Under the pieces are notes generated by a model. The model was given only the letters and a program-made list of their open reading frames with translations, was not told where the DNA came from and made no database searches. From Marinobacter sp. SS5-14b (lineage in GTDB: Bacteria; Pseudomonadota; Gammaproteobacteria; Pseudomonadales; Oleiphilaceae), in the NCBI RefSeq assembly GCF_030541005.1, contig NZ_JASSVM010000004.1:410043-474042 (forward strand): a stretch of 64,000 nucleotides of DNA. The letters are read 5' to 3'. Shown here piece by piece: positions 47,778 to 58,048 of the stretch (the stretch's first letter is position 1; each line of letters starts with the position of its first letter). The position numbers were made by a program, and so were the translations under genes.

Positions 47778-50165
47778 TTAGCGGCGCTGAGTTCCAAAAC
47801 GGCGACGCTCACGCTCGTCGTAGCCATAGATGGCATCCGCAATACTGTCGGCTGCGCCGCCACTGCCCCCCAGGCCTTTCAGTTCGATTCTGAACAGCAA
47901 GCGGGTGTCCAATTCTTCATCATCGGTCAGGTAGTTCTGGTGCACCACCTGAACACTCCAGCAACAATTGTTATATTCAATACCGGCCAAGGTACCCACC
48001 GTGCGATCCAGCTCGGAATCCCACACCCAGCGGCCAATGGCACTGACCCGATCGGTCACCGGGAACACGGCTCCGATGTCGGTCTGGTCCAGATCATCCG
48101 GCCGGCTGTAGGTGTGGCCAAGGGTCGCCAGGTACCGATAATCCTCGGAATGAAACATCAATTGGCTACGGCCTTCTTCGGTCTTTTGGGTATCGTGATC
48201 CCATAGCCCGGACGAGCGAATTTCCAGATTATCGGTGGGGTTCAGCACCAACTCACCCGCCAGCGGCGAATTGCTGCGATCCGAAGCACCCTGCCCAAAC
48301 AGGCTCACGTCCCGCTCGTCAAAATACCGAACCTGGCCAATACTCACCCGGGCTCGTTCGGCACCGGTCAACAGATCATTGAAACGACTGGTCAGTGCCA
48401 CGGTGAGTTGATTGGCGTCCCCGACTCGGTCACCACCGGTAAAGCGATCGCGTTGGAACAGCTGGTCAAAGCGGAAGCTTTTCAAACCGGTATCAAAATC
48501 CGGAATGTCATTCTGATCTGCCTCGGCATCTGCCCAGGCGTAATACAGCCGGGGTTCCAATGTCTGATTGTAGGGAATATCAAACACACTGGACCGGCGA
48601 TCGAAGTACAGACCGTTGTCCCACTCGAACACCGGCACAGTGCGGTCGAAGCTGCTGCCGCCCAGCGTGTAATCTTCCAGGTCGTAGCGGGTGTAATCCA
48701 GGCTTACCGACGGCCGGCTGAACCCCCACAAGGCCCGCATCGGCAAGGCCAGTTCCGGAATCGCCCGTACCCGCTGGCCATTGGCCCGGTCCAGACCGGT
48801 CAGGCTTTCGTTGTCTCGGTAAAACCAGGTGTACTGGCTTTCCACACCCGCCTCAAAAGCTCCCAGATCGGTGGTGCCGGCATAGAGCACTTCCGGCAAC
48901 TGAGCATAAGGCTTGTTGACGTCGGCAATACGCTCGGCGATGGTCTGGTAGCCATTCAGATAGGCATCGAAATACTGGTTCTGATCCGAGTAGCGCACGC
49001 CGCCCCGGCGCTGTAAATGCGTGACCTGGTCAATTTCCAGCGACCGGTTCAGGTCACTCAGGTAATCTTCGTCGGACACCACTGAATAGTCGCCATAACC
49101 TGCCCAGCCACCACCAAAACTCGCCCGGGTAGAGACATCCAATGCCCAGCGCTGACCGTCGGCACCCGGGTTGTCGTCTTTGTGGGCAGAGTCGTCGTCG
49201 ATATAACCCAGTTGCAGCACCGATTCGCCGAACGAGCTCAGGTAACGGCCCTCAACTTCGGTAAACAGGCCACGCCCATGAATGTACTGGGGGGTCAGCG
49301 TAGCATCGTAATGAGGCGCCAGGTTCAGGTAATAAGGCAACGCCAGAAAGCCACCACTGCCGGCACTGGAGGAACCAAACTGGGGATATAGAAACCCGGT
49401 TTTGCGTCGGTCATCAATGGGAAAACTGATATAGGGCCAGTAGAACACCGGCGCATCCAGCACTTCCAGTCGCACATGCCGGGCGGTACCGAAACCCTCC
49501 GCCTGATCCAGTTCGATATCCGACGCCACAATCGCCCAGTCGTTCTGGCCGGGGCCACAGGTAGTGAGCAGGCCGTCCGTAATCAGCACCTGGTTTTCGC
49601 CAACTCGAGACAGGGACGACGCCTCGCCCCGCATCTCAGATTCATGCAACAGAAAGGTAGCCGTGTTGATATCGAGCTGGCCGGAGTCCACCGAATAATT
49701 GGCGTCCTCGCCCGTCAGCAAAAAACCCTCACCACGGCTGACCAGCGGCCCCTGCAAGCTGACCTGTCCAGACTGCGTGTTGTAGCGCGCCTCAGACCCG
49801 GAGGCCTGAAAGTTGCCCTGGCGCAAACGCACATCGCCCTTCAGGTACAGCTCGGCGTCCAGCTGGTAGCGGGCGCTCAAAGCACTGGCTTCCAGTGGCA
49901 CCGCACCGGCGCTAACCGCCGGAAATAAAGGCTCCGGACCTCCCGCCATCGAGGATGGCAGGTAGCCGCCGTCACAGAACACCGGCAGTTGCGCCTGCAC
50001 GTCCAGCGGCAGTTCGTTCCTCGGGCGCCAGTCCATCTCCGCCGCACTTGGGGCCATGCCCTGAGGTTCCTGCGCCGCCACACCCCCCGGCGTCAGCACC
50101 ATCGACAGCAAAAGCCCGGCAACGCGGGGCTTGAACCACAACAGGTGACGGTAACGGCTGGGCAC
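47778..50165 (-). CDS. lptD: LPS-assembly outer-membrane protein LptD
   Basis: This 795-residue barrel protein inserts lipopolysaccharide into the outer leaflet with LptE. After a signal peptide it has the OstA jellyroll (about 90-220) and a large C-terminal barrel. The four cysteines that form the essential disulfides are all visible: one in VFCDGGYLP, one in LTTCGPGQ and the pair in NNCCWSV. The start is a GTG preceded by AGGA at a long spacing. It heads the leftward operon and is divergent from amgK. Confidence 0.96.
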   Translation of the reverse strand: MPSRYRHLLWFKPRVAGLLLSMVLTPGGVAAQEPQGMAPSAAEMDWRPRNELPLDVQAQLPVFCDGGYLPSSMAGGPEPLFPAVSAGAVPLEASALSARYQLDAELYLKGDVRLRQGNFQASGSEARYNTQSGQVSLQGPLVSRGEGFLLTGEDANYSVDSGQLDINTATFLLHESEMRGEASSLSRVGENQVLITDGLLTTCGPGQNDWAIVASDIELDQAEGFGTARHVRLEVLDAPVFYWPYISFPIDDRRKTGFLYPQFGSSSAGSGGFLALPYYLNLAPHYDATLTPQYIHGRGLFTEVEGRYLSSFGESVLQLGYIDDDSAHKDDNPGADGQRWALDVSTRASFGGGWAGYGDYSVVSDEDYLSDLNRSLEIDQVTHLQRRGGVRYSDQNQYFDAYLNGYQTIAERIADVNKPYAQLPEVLYAGTTDLGAFEAGVESQYTWFYRDNESLTGLDRANGQRVRAIPELALPMRALWGFSRPSVSLDYTRYDLEDYTLGGSSFDRTVPVFEWDNGLYFDRRSSVFDIPYNQTLEPRLYYAWADAEADQNDIPDFDTGLKSFRFDQLFQRDRFTGGDRVGDANQLTVALTSRFNDLLTGAERARVSIGQVRYFDERDVSLFGQGASDRSNSPLAGELVLNPTDNLEIRSSGLWDHDTQKTEEGRSQLMFHSEDYRYLATLGHTYSRPDDLDQTDIGAVFPVTDRVSAIGRWVWDSELDRTVGTLAGIEYNNCCWSVQVVHQNYLTDDEELDTRLLFRIELKGLGGSGGAADSIADAIYGYDERERRRFGTQRR

Positions 50166-50375
50166 GGTGGCGAAGTTCCTGTTCCGGATGAATGGTGGCT
50201 GGAATGAAAACAGCTGCCTAGTTTACACGCGCCCCCCGGCCTTGTTAACGGAAACACCGCTGCAAATCCGTTTTACGCTCTTTATACTCTTTATATTGTT
50301 TGTCCTCCTTTGCTAACGTGGCCCATCGGCTGACGTTGCCAATCACCCAACTGACTCAGGAAGCGCCACACCATC

Positions 50376-51416
50376 ATGGATACTCGCCTGCAACTGCTGA
50401 CCGACTGGGTCCGGCACATTCCCGGCTTTGACAGCGCCTGCCCGGAACCGGTTTCCGGCGATGCCAGTTTCCGCCGTTACTTTCGGGTATGGCGGGAGCA
50501 TCCCGGGCAGGCGCGCACTCCCTTCATTGTGATGGATGCACCTCCGGAGCACGAAGACTGCAAACCGTTTATTGCCATTGCCAGGCATTGGCACCAGCAC
50601 GGCATCCACGTGCCAGCGATTGCCGGTGAGGACCTGCAGCAGGGCTTCTTGCTTCTGGAAGATTTTGGCGACCAACTGATGCTCAGCGCCCTCAACCCGG
50701 ATAGCGCCGACGCTTGCTACCGGCAGGCCCTGAACGAGCTGGCCCATATCGGGGGGCAAAGCTCACCACCAGACTACCCCCTGCCCGCCTACGATGACGC
50801 CCTGCTCGACAGGGAGATGGCCCTGTTCCCGGACTGGCTGCTGGAAAAGCATCTCGGTCTGTCGCTGGACAACCAGCAACGGGCCCTGCTGGACACTGCC
50901 TTCGCGCTGTTAAAAGAAAGTGCGCTGGCCCAACCGGAAGTCACCGTGCACCGGGATTACCACTCGCGCAACCTGCTGATTCGGCCCGGCCAGAGTGCCC
51001 CCGGCGTGATCGACTTTCAGGACGCGGTACAGGGCCCGGTCACCTACGATGCGGTGTCTCTGCTTAAAGACTGCTATGTGCGCTGGCCGGAAGCCGACAT
51101 TTGCGTATGGCTGGAACACTATCGCCTGGCCAGCCTTGACGCCGGGCTGCACCGTGCCGATGCCGACACCTTCCGGCAATGGTTCGAGCTGATGGGCATG
51201 CAACGACACCTGAAAGCGGCCGGGATATTCGCCCGACTGGCGATCCGCGACGGCAAGACCGGTTATCTGGCAGACATCCCCAGAACGGTCAGCTACATCC
51301 GTGATGCCAGCGCCCGCCAGCCCGCGTTCCGGCATTTTCATGAATGGCTGTGCGACATCGTGATTCCCGCCATCGAAGACCGCATCGGCGTGCTGCCGGC
51401 CCCGGGAGAACTGTAA
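50376..51416 (+). CDS. amgK: N-acetylmuramate/N-acetylglucosamine kinase AmgK
   Basis: This 346-residue aminoglycoside-phosphotransferase-fold kinase phosphorylates MurNAc at the anomeric carbon for peptidoglycan recycling. The catalytic loop reads VHRDYHSRNLLI (about 190-201) and the metal-binding motif is VIDFQDAVQGP. It lies divergent from lptD and four bases from murU, the arrangement known in Pseudomonas. The product therefore feeds a recycling route that bypasses de novo UDP-MurNAc synthesis. Confidence 0.93.
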   Translation: MDTRLQLLTDWVRHIPGFDSACPEPVSGDASFRRYFRVWREHPGQARTPFIVMDAPPEHEDCKPFIAIARHWHQHGIHVPAIAGEDLQQGFLLLEDFGDQLMLSALNPDSADACYRQALNELAHIGGQSSPPDYPLPAYDDALLDREMALFPDWLLEKHLGLSLDNQQRALLDTAFALLKESALAQPEVTVHRDYHSRNLLIRPGQSAPGVIDFQDAVQGPVTYDAVSLLKDCYVRWPEADICVWLEHYRLASLDAGLHRADADTFRQWFELMGMQRHLKAAGIFARLAIRDGKTGYLADIPRTVSYIRDASARQPAFRHFHEWLCDIVIPAIEDRIGVLPAPGEL

Positions 51417-51419
51417 AAC

Positions 51420-52115
51420 GTGAAAGCCATGATTTTGGCCGCCGGCAAAGGCGAACGCATGCGGCCATTAACCCTGACCACGCCGAAACCCCTGCTCGAA
51501 GCCGGGGGCCGGCCTCTGATCGCTTACCATCTGGAAAATTTGCAACAGGCCGGCTTTCGGGACGTCATCATCAATCACGCCTGGCTGGGTGAGCAGATTG
51601 AACAATGGCTGGGCAACGGCGAGCAGTTTGGCCTGACCGTGCGCTATTCCGCCGAAGGCGAACCGCTGGAAACCGCCGGCGGGATTGTCCGTGCCCTGCC
51701 ACTGCTGACCGACGCCGGTGACGAGTGGTTTGTGGTGCTCAATGGTGACATCTGGACCGACTTCCCCCTGGAGCGGCTACTGGAAATCCCGACCGATCCG
51801 GATTGTGACGCCCTGCTGGTGCTCACCCGGAACCCCGAACACCATCCAGCCGGCGATTTCCACCTTTCCCCGGACGGACGGCTGGCTTCCGACGGCGACC
51901 ACACACTCACTTTCACCGGCATCAGCCTGCTCAACCGCCGACTGTTTTCGGGGCTGGACGACAGCGCCGGCAAACTCGGCCCCTTGCTCAGACAAGCCAT
52001 AGGCCGCAACCGGGTAAGGGGCATTCAACATCACGGCAGCTGGATGGACATTGGCACACCGGCGCGACTAGCCGAGCTGGACGCCCTGCTCACAGGAAGC
52101 CGGTCGCGAGCATGA
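51420..52115 (+). CDS. murU: N-acetylmuramate-1-phosphate uridylyltransferase MurU
   Basis: This 231-residue nucleotidyltransferase converts MurNAc-1-phosphate to UDP-MurNAc. The N-terminal signature AMILAAGKGERMRPLTLTTPKPLLE is typical, with the NGDIWTDFP metal site in the middle. It starts with GTG three bases after amgK, and its stop overlaps the start of the next gene, so the three genes form one operon. Confidence 0.93.
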   Translation: MKAMILAAGKGERMRPLTLTTPKPLLEAGGRPLIAYHLENLQQAGFRDVIINHAWLGEQIEQWLGNGEQFGLTVRYSAEGEPLETAGGIVRALPLLTDAGDEWFVVLNGDIWTDFPLERLLEIPTDPDCDALLVLTRNPEHHPAGDFHLSPDGRLASDGDHTLTFTGISLLNRRLFSGLDDSAGKLGPLLRQAIGRNRVRGIQHHGSWMDIGTPARLAELDALLTGSRSRA

Positions 52116-52867
52116 ACAAAGCCACCACGCCCCCCTTACCCGCACGGCTGGAACCCGCGTTCTCCGACCTGCTTCAAGAACTGTCCAGCTGCGGACACCA
52201 GGCAAGCACACTGGTGGAACGGGCCAGATTACCGCGCCGATGCCGCAAGCCCCTGTTCTTCTTCCTGGGCTACATCGCCAAAGCCGATGGCCGGGTTATG
52301 GAAGCAGACATCCGCTATGCAGAATCACTGATGAAAGCCCTCGCTCTGTCCGGGCGGCAGCGCAAAAAGGCGATCGAGCAATTTCAGAAAGGCAAAGAGT
52401 GCACTGAGCTCCGATGGCACCAGGGGCTGTGGAGTCGCCTGCTGACTGCCCTGATACCCGGCGCGGCGCTGAAAACCGCGATGTGCCTTTGCCATGGCGC
52501 GCAAGTACTGGGACAGCCCGGCAAGGCACGGCGCTACCGTTGCGAAGACGCCATTGACCACCTCGGCCTGCCGGTGGCGGTGAGCGATGATGTTTTTGAC
52601 AGTTACGCCAGTAAAGTCTGGATTCGAAGCGCCAGCGGATACGCAAAACCAACCAACTACGAACAGGCCTGCCAGGTACTGGGCGTTACCCGGCGAGACA
52701 GTCTTGAACTGATCAAACGCACCTATCGCAAACGGGTGTCGGCCTGCCACCCGGACAAACTGGCACAACAAAAGCTGAGCACCTCAGAGCTGGCGATGGC
52801 AAAAGACCAGCTGCTGCGTTATCAGCAGGCCTGGGAGCTCATCAAACAACGCCACCGCACTCTGTAG
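52112..52867 (+). CDS. TerB-like and J-domain protein (DjlA-related)
   Basis: This 251-residue protein has an N-terminal TerB-like helical domain (about 45-130, LGYIAKADGRVMEADIRYAE) and a C-terminal J-domain (about 185-250) with HPD in CHPDKLAQQK. The layout follows DjlA, but the N-terminal membrane anchor of DjlA is missing here. It should work as a DnaK co-chaperone. It overlaps murU by four bases. Confidence 0.85.
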   Translation: MNKATTPPLPARLEPAFSDLLQELSSCGHQASTLVERARLPRRCRKPLFFFLGYIAKADGRVMEADIRYAESLMKALALSGRQRKKAIEQFQKGKECTELRWHQGLWSRLLTALIPGAALKTAMCLCHGAQVLGQPGKARRYRCEDAIDHLGLPVAVSDDVFDSYASKVWIRSASGYAKPTNYEQACQVLGVTRRDSLELIKRTYRKRVSACHPDKLAQQKLSTSELAMAKDQLLRYQQAWELIKQRHRTL

Positions 52868-52872
52868 CCAAG

Positions 52873-53796
52873 CTAGCGGTTGAGCCAGGCACTGATCCTG
52901 CTCGCCACCCGTTCGGCATCCTCTGACCGGGGCGGATTTGCCAACGCCAGCGGTTGGCGCTGATACCCGGCCACCTCGTTACGCCCCAGGTCGGCAGCGC
53001 GCGCCTGAGCTTCAACTACCTGACCAGAATCATGCAAATCCAGCACTTGCCAACGCCGCTCACCCTCCAGCATCTTTGACAGGCCAGACCGCTGATCCGC
53101 TGAAAATCTGGGCGCCACCCAAACCACTCCCGCCAGGGCATCTCTGCCGACCGCCCAGTCCGTCACATACTCGGCAGACCAGCCAACCCCCGCAACCACC
53201 ACGCGATCGTACTCACGGCGCTCCAGCTCCTGAAGCGCCGCCGTCAGAAGGTGGCGAACACCGGCGCGATAGTCCGTGCTTCCTGACACCGAGGCACCCT
53301 CCTCAGCCACATCAATCATGACCGATGCCTCAGCAGCCGGCTCCGGATCAGGGCTTGCAGGGGCACTCACCAATGCCCGTTGGCGGTTCAATCGCAAAGT
53401 CTCTGGCGGCAACCTAAGGCCCAGGGCCAGCGCCGCCACGCCACGCTCAGCCAAAGCCTTGCGCAATGGCCCCAGAATCCCTTCCGCTGCTGTTTGCCCT
53501 TCATCCGCCAGAACAATCAATGCACCCCGGCCTGGTGTAACCAGCTCCGCCTGAAACAACGCCAAGGCACGGGTGTCGTCTTCCAGGTTCAGCCATACCG
53601 CCTGCTCGGGATAGGTTTCTGCCAGCGACCACTCGCCCAGCCCTGTCACCGACATAGCCCTGGGCGCGCTCAGTGAAGGGGCTTTCGCACCGGAGCTTGC
53701 CGGAGCCTCTTGCGCCAGCACAGTCGCTGAAGGCGTCATCACAACACCGAGCAACACCGACAAAAGCACCCACCGAATAGCCCGAACTGTTAACAA
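52873..53796 (-). CDS. DUF3530 exported protein
   Basis: This 307-residue protein has a signal peptide ending near VLAQEA and an alpha/beta-hydrolase-like body with VVVAGVGWSAEYVTDW around residue 195, in line with DUF3530. The usual nucleophile elbow G-X-S-X-G is altered to GVGWS, so catalysis is doubtful. It converges with the J-domain gene and its role is unknown. Confidence 0.78.
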   Translation of the reverse strand: MLTVRAIRWVLLSVLLGVVMTPSATVLAQEAPASSGAKAPSLSAPRAMSVTGLGEWSLAETYPEQAVWLNLEDDTRALALFQAELVTPGRGALIVLADEGQTAAEGILGPLRKALAERGVAALALGLRLPPETLRLNRQRALVSAPASPDPEPAAEASVMIDVAEEGASVSGSTDYRAGVRHLLTAALQELERREYDRVVVAGVGWSAEYVTDWAVGRDALAGVVWVAPRFSADQRSGLSKMLEGERRWQVLDLHDSGQVVEAQARAADLGRNEVAGYQRQPLALANPPRSEDAERVASRISAWLNR

Positions 53797-53890
53797 ATCC
53801 GTATACCCCGCGCTGCGAAAAACAGTAACAAGCTGATAGACTAGCAGGCTTCAACTGCTGCCGATAATTCATCTGACCGAGAGCGCACCG

Positions 53891-54577
53891 ATGAACCCTT
53901 ATCTGATTGCCCCATCTATCCTCTCCGCCGATTTCGCCCGCCTGGGTGAGGAAGTCGATAACGTACTGGCCGCCGGTGCCGATGTCGTGCACTTCGACGT
54001 GATGGACAATCATTACGTGCCCAATCTCACCATTGGCCCCATGGTCTGTGAAGCTCTGCGCAAGCATGGCGTGACGGCCCCCATCGACGTGCACCTGATG
54101 GTTTCTCCGGTCGATGATCTGATCCGTATGTTCATTGACGCCGGCGCCAGTTACATCACCTTCCACCCCGAAGCCTCCAGCCATATCGATCGCTCCCTGC
54201 AACTGATCCGCGAAGGCGGCTGCAAAGCCGGGCTGGTGTTCAACCCCGCCACGCCACTGAGCTACATGGATTACGTGATGGACAAGCTCGACATGGTATT
54301 GCTGATGTCGGTCAACCCGGGTTTTGGCGGTCAGAAGTTCATCCCGGGCACCCTGGACAAGCTGCGGGAAGCCCGCAAGCGCATTGACGCCAGCAACTAC
54401 AACATTCGCCTGGAAATCGACGGCGGCGTAAAAGTGGACAACATTCGTGAAATCGCCGAAGCCGGCGCCGACACCTTCGTTGCGGGCTCCGCCATCTTCA
54501 ACACCCCGGACTACAAAGCCACCATCGACGCCATGCGTGACGAACTGGAGCAAGCCCGGAAGGTGCTGGGCGGATGA
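53891..54577 (+). CDS. rpe: Ribulose-phosphate 3-epimerase
   Basis: This 228-residue TIM-barrel enzyme interconverts ribulose 5-phosphate and xylulose 5-phosphate. Family motifs are [38 protein letters not shown] and [13 protein letters not shown]. It overlaps gph by four bases and starts the conserved rpe-gph-trpE order shared with Pseudomonas. Confidence 0.97.
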   Translation: MNPYLIAPSILSADFARLGEEVDNVLAAGADVVHFDVMDNHYVPNLTIGPMVCEALRKHGVTAPIDVHLMVSPVDDLIRMFIDAGASYITFHPEASSHIDRSLQLIREGGCKAGLVFNPATPLSYMDYVMDKLDMVLLMSVNPGFGGQKFIPGTLDKLREARKRIDASNYNIRLEIDGGVKVDNIREIAEAGADTFVAGSAIFNTPDYKATIDAMRDELEQARKVLGG

Positions 54578-55263
54578 GTCTGAAAGGCCTGTTCAACGCT
54601 CGCTGGCCGGGCGTCGCCCTGTTTGATCTGGACGGTACGCTGGTCGACAGCGCCCCGGACCTGGCCGCGGCCGTGGATCAGATGCTGGCGCACCTGGGCA
54701 GAAGCCCGGCGGGTCTGGAAAAAGTGCGCGACTGGGTTGGCAACGGTGCCGGCATTCTGGTGCGCCGCGCCCTGGCGGGGAAAACAGACTGGGAGCCGGC
54801 ATCCCCGAGAGATGAAGCCCTGCATAAAGATGCACTGGCCATTTTTTACCATGCCTACGGCCAACTGAACGGCAAGCATGCCGTGGTGTTTGATGGTGTG
54901 CTCGAATGCCTGAACCACCTGAAAGCAAAGGGCTGCCGCATGGCCGTGGTGACCAACAAACCCGACCAGTTTGTGGCGCCCCTGCTGAAACAGACCGGGC
55001 TGGCCGATTATTTCGAGTTATTCGTGGGGGGCGACACCCTGCCCGTGAAGAAGCCAGACCCGGCACCCCTGTTGCACGCCATGGAAAAGCTGGGTGGCAC
55101 CCGAGGCACAACCGTGATGGTGGGGGACTCCTCCGCCGACGTGAGCGCTGCCATTGCCGCCGGTATTCCATGCGTGGCGGTTCGCTACGGCTATAACTTC
55201 GGCAGCTCGGTAAACAGCCTCGGAGCCGACGCGGTTGTTGATTCGCTGGCCCAGCTTTTGTAA
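54574..55263 (+). CDS. gph: Phosphoglycolate phosphatase
   Basis: This 229-residue HAD-family phosphatase removes phosphate from 2-phosphoglycolate formed during DNA repair. HAD motifs are [14 protein letters not shown] at about 16-29, [19 protein letters not shown] and [12 protein letters not shown]. It is coupled to rpe. Its 3' end contains the -35 element of the trpE promoter. Confidence 0.95.
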   Translation: MSLKGLFNARWPGVALFDLDGTLVDSAPDLAAAVDQMLAHLGRSPAGLEKVRDWVGNGAGILVRRALAGKTDWEPASPRDEALHKDALAIFYHAYGQLNGKHAVVFDGVLECLNHLKAKGCRMAVVTNKPDQFVAPLLKQTGLADYFELFVGGDTLPVKKPDPAPLLHAMEKLGGTRGTTVMVGDSSADVSAAIAAGIPCVAVRYGYNFGSSVNSLGADAVVDSLAQLL

Positions 55264-55266
55264 TCT
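55238..55266 (+). promoter_or_regulatory. Promoter of the trpE leader transcript
   Basis: TTGATT and TAATCT are separated by 17 bases. The -35 element lies inside the 3' end of gph. Transcription would start near 55273 and include the Trp-rich leader peptide. Confidence 0.55.
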
Positions 55267-55313
55267 CGCAAGGACGCTTTACTTTGAACACATCACTTCG
55301 GGAGATTCCTGCC

Positions 55314-55394
55314 GTGCAGGGACTGAATCTGACTGCAGCGCGAGGCATCCTGACAACCCGCGCAACACGATGGTGGCGATGGCGCACCGGCTGA
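55314..55394 (+). CDS. Trp-rich leader peptide of trpE
   Basis: This 26-codon frame starts at GTG after GGGAG and contains three Trp codons close together near its end (RWWRWRTG then stop). Ribosome stalling on scarce tryptophanyl-tRNA would signal to trpE about 105 bases downstream. Attenuation of trpE is established in Pseudomonas. I see no classic hairpin with T-tract after it: AACGG/CCGTT at about 55455 is short. A C-rich, G-poor stretch around 55420-55455 could instead serve Rho. Confidence 0.72.
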   Translation: MQGLNLTAARGILTTRATRWWRWRTG

Positions 55395-55499
55395 GCAAGC
55401 CGCGGGGCTGAGGGCACACGCCTGCCTGCCCACACCACCTGTCACAACGGTGTAATGCCGTTCTGGCAAAACGCAGATCAGAATTCAGGAAACCGAACC

Positions 55500-56987
55500 A
55501 TGACACCCGAGCAATTCCACGAGCTCGCTGAAGCCGGCTACAACCGTATCCCTGTGTACCGCGAAGTACTCGCGGACCTGGACACTCCTCTCAGCACCTA
55601 TCTGAAACTGGCCAGCGGGCCTTATTCCTACCTGTTCGAATCAGTACAGGGCGGCGAAAAATGGGGCCGCTACTCCATTATCGGCCTGCCCAGCCGGGAA
55701 GTACTGAAAGTCTTTGACCACCGCATCGAAGTGAGCCGGAACGGCGAGGTGGTCGAGCAGGCGGAAGTGGACGACCCGCTGGCATTCGTCGATGAATACC
55801 AGCAGCGATTCAACGCCCCGGACCTGCCAGAACTGCCCCGCTTCAACGGCGGGCTGGTGGGCTATTTTGGCTACGACACGGTGCGCTACATCGAAAAACG
55901 TCTGCGCAACAGCTGCCCGCCAGACAAGATTGGCACCCCGGACATCCTGCTGATGGTGTCTGATGAAATCGTGGTATTCGACAACCTGCGCGGCAAACTG
56001 CACCTGATTGTGCACGTTGACCCCGCCGTCGAAGGTGCCTATGAGCAGGCCCAGGCGCGCATCGACGAACTGGAAAACCAGCTGCACCGGAAAACAGCCG
56101 ACGCCCCGCGAACCCCGGAGCATCTGCGCGGCAAGGTGGTGGACGAAAGCGACTTTGTGTCCGGCTTCAGCCAGGACAAATTTGAAGCGGCGGTTGAAAA
56201 AATCAAAGGCTATGTGCTGGATGGTGACATTATGCAAACCGTCATTTCCCAGCGCATGTCGATCCCCTTTGAAGCGCCACCACTGAACCTGTACCGATCC
56301 CTGCGGGTGCTCAACCCATCACCGTACATGTACTTTCTGGACCTGGAAGACTTTCACATTGTTGGCTCCTCACCGGAAATTCTGGCCAGGGTCGAAGATG
56401 ACGAAGTGACGGTCCGGCCCATCGCAGGCACCCGCAAACGCGGCGCCACCGATGCCGAAGATAACGCCCTCGAAAAAGAACTGCTGGCCGACCCGAAAGA
56501 AATCGCCGAACACCTGATGCTGATCGATCTGGGCCGAAACGACGCTGGCCGGGTTTCAGAAACCGGCACGGTGCGCCTGACCGACAAAATGATCGTGGAA
56601 CGTTATTCCCACGTCATGCACATCGTCTCCAACGTCACCGGCCGCCTGAAACAGGGCACCAGCTGCCTGGACGTTTTGCGCGCCACCTTACCCGCGGGCA
56701 CCCTCAGCGGCGCCCCGAAAATCCGCGCGATGGAGATCATCGACGAGCTGGAACCCGTGAAGCGTGGCGTATACGGCGGCGCTGTTGGTTACCTGTCGTT
56801 CAACGGCAACATGGACACTGCCATCGCCATCCGTACCGCCGTCATCAAGAACAAAACCCTGCACATCCAGGCCGGCGCCGGCGTCGTGGCCGACTCGATT
56901 CCCCGCATGGAATGGAAGGAAACCATGAACAAGGGAAGGGCCATCTTCAAAGCGGTCGCCATGACTTATAACGATTACGATCACTGA
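55500..56987 (+). CDS. trpE: Anthranilate synthase component I
   Basis: This 495-residue enzyme makes anthranilate from chorismate with the glutaminase TrpG. The tryptophan-binding N-terminal part reads [19 protein letters not shown], and the chorismate-binding half has [44 protein letters not shown] and [12 protein letters not shown]. The ATG after CAGGAAACCGAACC was chosen; an upstream reading adds 15 unsupported residues. trpG does not follow: the terminator and then accessory DNA come next. Confidence 0.96.
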   Translation: MTPEQFHELAEAGYNRIPVYREVLADLDTPLSTYLKLASGPYSYLFESVQGGEKWGRYSIIGLPSREVLKVFDHRIEVSRNGEVVEQAEVDDPLAFVDEYQQRFNAPDLPELPRFNGGLVGYFGYDTVRYIEKRLRNSCPPDKIGTPDILLMVSDEIVVFDNLRGKLHLIVHVDPAVEGAYEQAQARIDELENQLHRKTADAPRTPEHLRGKVVDESDFVSGFSQDKFEAAVEKIKGYVLDGDIMQTVISQRMSIPFEAPPLNLYRSLRVLNPSPYMYFLDLEDFHIVGSSPEILARVEDDEVTVRPIAGTRKRGATDAEDNALEKELLADPKEIAEHLMLIDLGRNDAGRVSETGTVRLTDKMIVERYSHVMHIVSNVTGRLKQGTSCLDVLRATLPAGTLSGAPKIRAMEIIDELEPVKRGVYGGAVGYLSFNGNMDTAIAIRTAVIKNKTLHIQAGAGVVADSIPRMEWKETMNKGRAIFKAVAMTYNDYDH

Positions 56988-57011
56988 CCTTCCCAGCCCA
57001 GCAATTCTCTC

Positions 57012-57060
57012 AGCCTGACAAAAAGTTACATAACTCTTTGTCAGGCTTATAGATTTTTTT
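57012..57060 (+). terminator. Strong terminator after trpE
   Basis: AGCCTGACAAA pairs perfectly with TTTGTCAGGCT, with a further GTTA/TAAC pairing inside the loop. A T-rich run follows. It marks the end of the conserved chromosomal block and the left edge of the accessory region. Confidence 0.93.
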
Positions 57061-57105
57061 CCTCCATGTAATAATCCAGAAAAACACGAACGCAGATGGA
57101 ATCAG

Positions 57106-57128
57106 ACTGATTGAGCCCTCTCCCCAGC
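57106..57128 (+). mobile_element. Relic of an IS110/IS1111-type left end
   Basis: These 23 bases differ by one base from the start of the element at the right edge of the window (63885-63907). The following CCAGCTTAG is the complement of a segment of that element's subterminal hairpin. The remainder of the element is missing. The relic abuts the truncated kinase gene, which points to a past insertion followed by deletion. Confidence 0.55.
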
Positions 57129-57920
57129 TTAGGGCCAACTACCGGCAACGTGCACCCAACATATGCCGGGGTAAACCGGTCGAGGTCTTGCTGCTGCCGT
57201 GCCAACTGCTGCAAGCGCGGGAAGCGTATAATGGTGCGACGCCGGCCAGCGACTGGGCACCTATCGAACTTACCCTCACAGACAGCCGCTACTCCCTGGC
57301 CTCACTCGACCATTCCTCCGGTTTCGTTCCAGCGCCCAAACATCTGATACTGAAAGACGCGTTCGATCGGCAGGAGGAGAAACCGTGTCGGAAGGCTCCG
57401 GCATTGGCCTGTCCATTGTCCGCCATCTCGCCGATCTTCTGGGTCATCCGCTCTCACTGGCATCAACACCCGGTCGTGGAAGCCGGTTCTCGGTGACCGT
57501 GCCGCTCCTGCAAGAAGAAGCGACTGACACCGAACCATTGCAGCAGCCACCCGCGCCGGTAGTGGCGTTGGCGTTCACGGACCGGGAACTGGGCGAGACT
57601 GTTTCAGTCTACCTGCGTCGGTGGCAGCAGACCCCGGTGGTGTTCGACTCCCTGGGCCAGGCCCTCGGATCGGACGCTGATATCACCGTTTTGCTGTGCG
57701 ATCAGGACAGCCTGGAGGGGTCGATGTTGTCGATGGAGCAGGCTCGGCCGGTTGCCCAAAGCACCGCCCTCGCGTGTGTCTGCGAGCCAGGCACCCCCCT
57801 GCCGGAACCGTGGATTGCCCTGTCCCCACACGCGCTGCCCGTACAGTTGAGGGCGTTACTGAACACCGAGGACCACGAACGCAAGCCAGGCCACGCCCTC
57901 ACCGGCGTGGCCACTGCTGA
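57125..57920 (+). pseudogene. C-terminal fragment of a hybrid sensor kinase
   Basis: The fragment has no start region. Its first frame encodes a decayed ATPase domain (PIELTLTDSRYSLASLDHSSGF, then LKDAFDRQEE). After a frameshift near 57380 the next frame continues with SEGSGIGLSIVRHLADLLGHP and GRGSRFSVTVPL, then a receiver-like section with VVALAFTDRELGETVSVYLRRW and TVLLCDQDS. The phospho-acceptor His region is lost. The second frame stays open to 57957, but its last part lies in the IS3 relic. A GGCCACGCC hairpin at 57889-57912 has no T-tract. Confidence 0.65.
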
Positions 57921-58019
57921 GAAAACGCACCGATGGAGAGACTGTTCAGAAGCCTGAAGCCCGAATGGGTGCCAGCCTTGAGTTACCGAAATCTGCCTGA
58001 GGCTCAGAAGGATCTTGGG
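57921..58019 (+). pseudogene. IS3-family transposase fragment
   Basis: The reading ENAPMERLFRSLKPEWVP and the following SYRNLPEAQKDLG match the region around the last catalytic Glu of IS3-type OrfB proteins (NAPMERFFRSLK). Both ends of the transposase are missing. It is unrelated in detail to the intact IS3 element at 61196-62416. Confidence 0.65.
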
Positions 58020-58048
58020 GCGAACCCGGGAAATGATGGACGACGAGA

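Noticed and set aside
57111..57347. Open frame at the left edge of the relic zone
   Set aside because: It is a different frame of the decayed kinase fragment and shows no protein pattern of its own.
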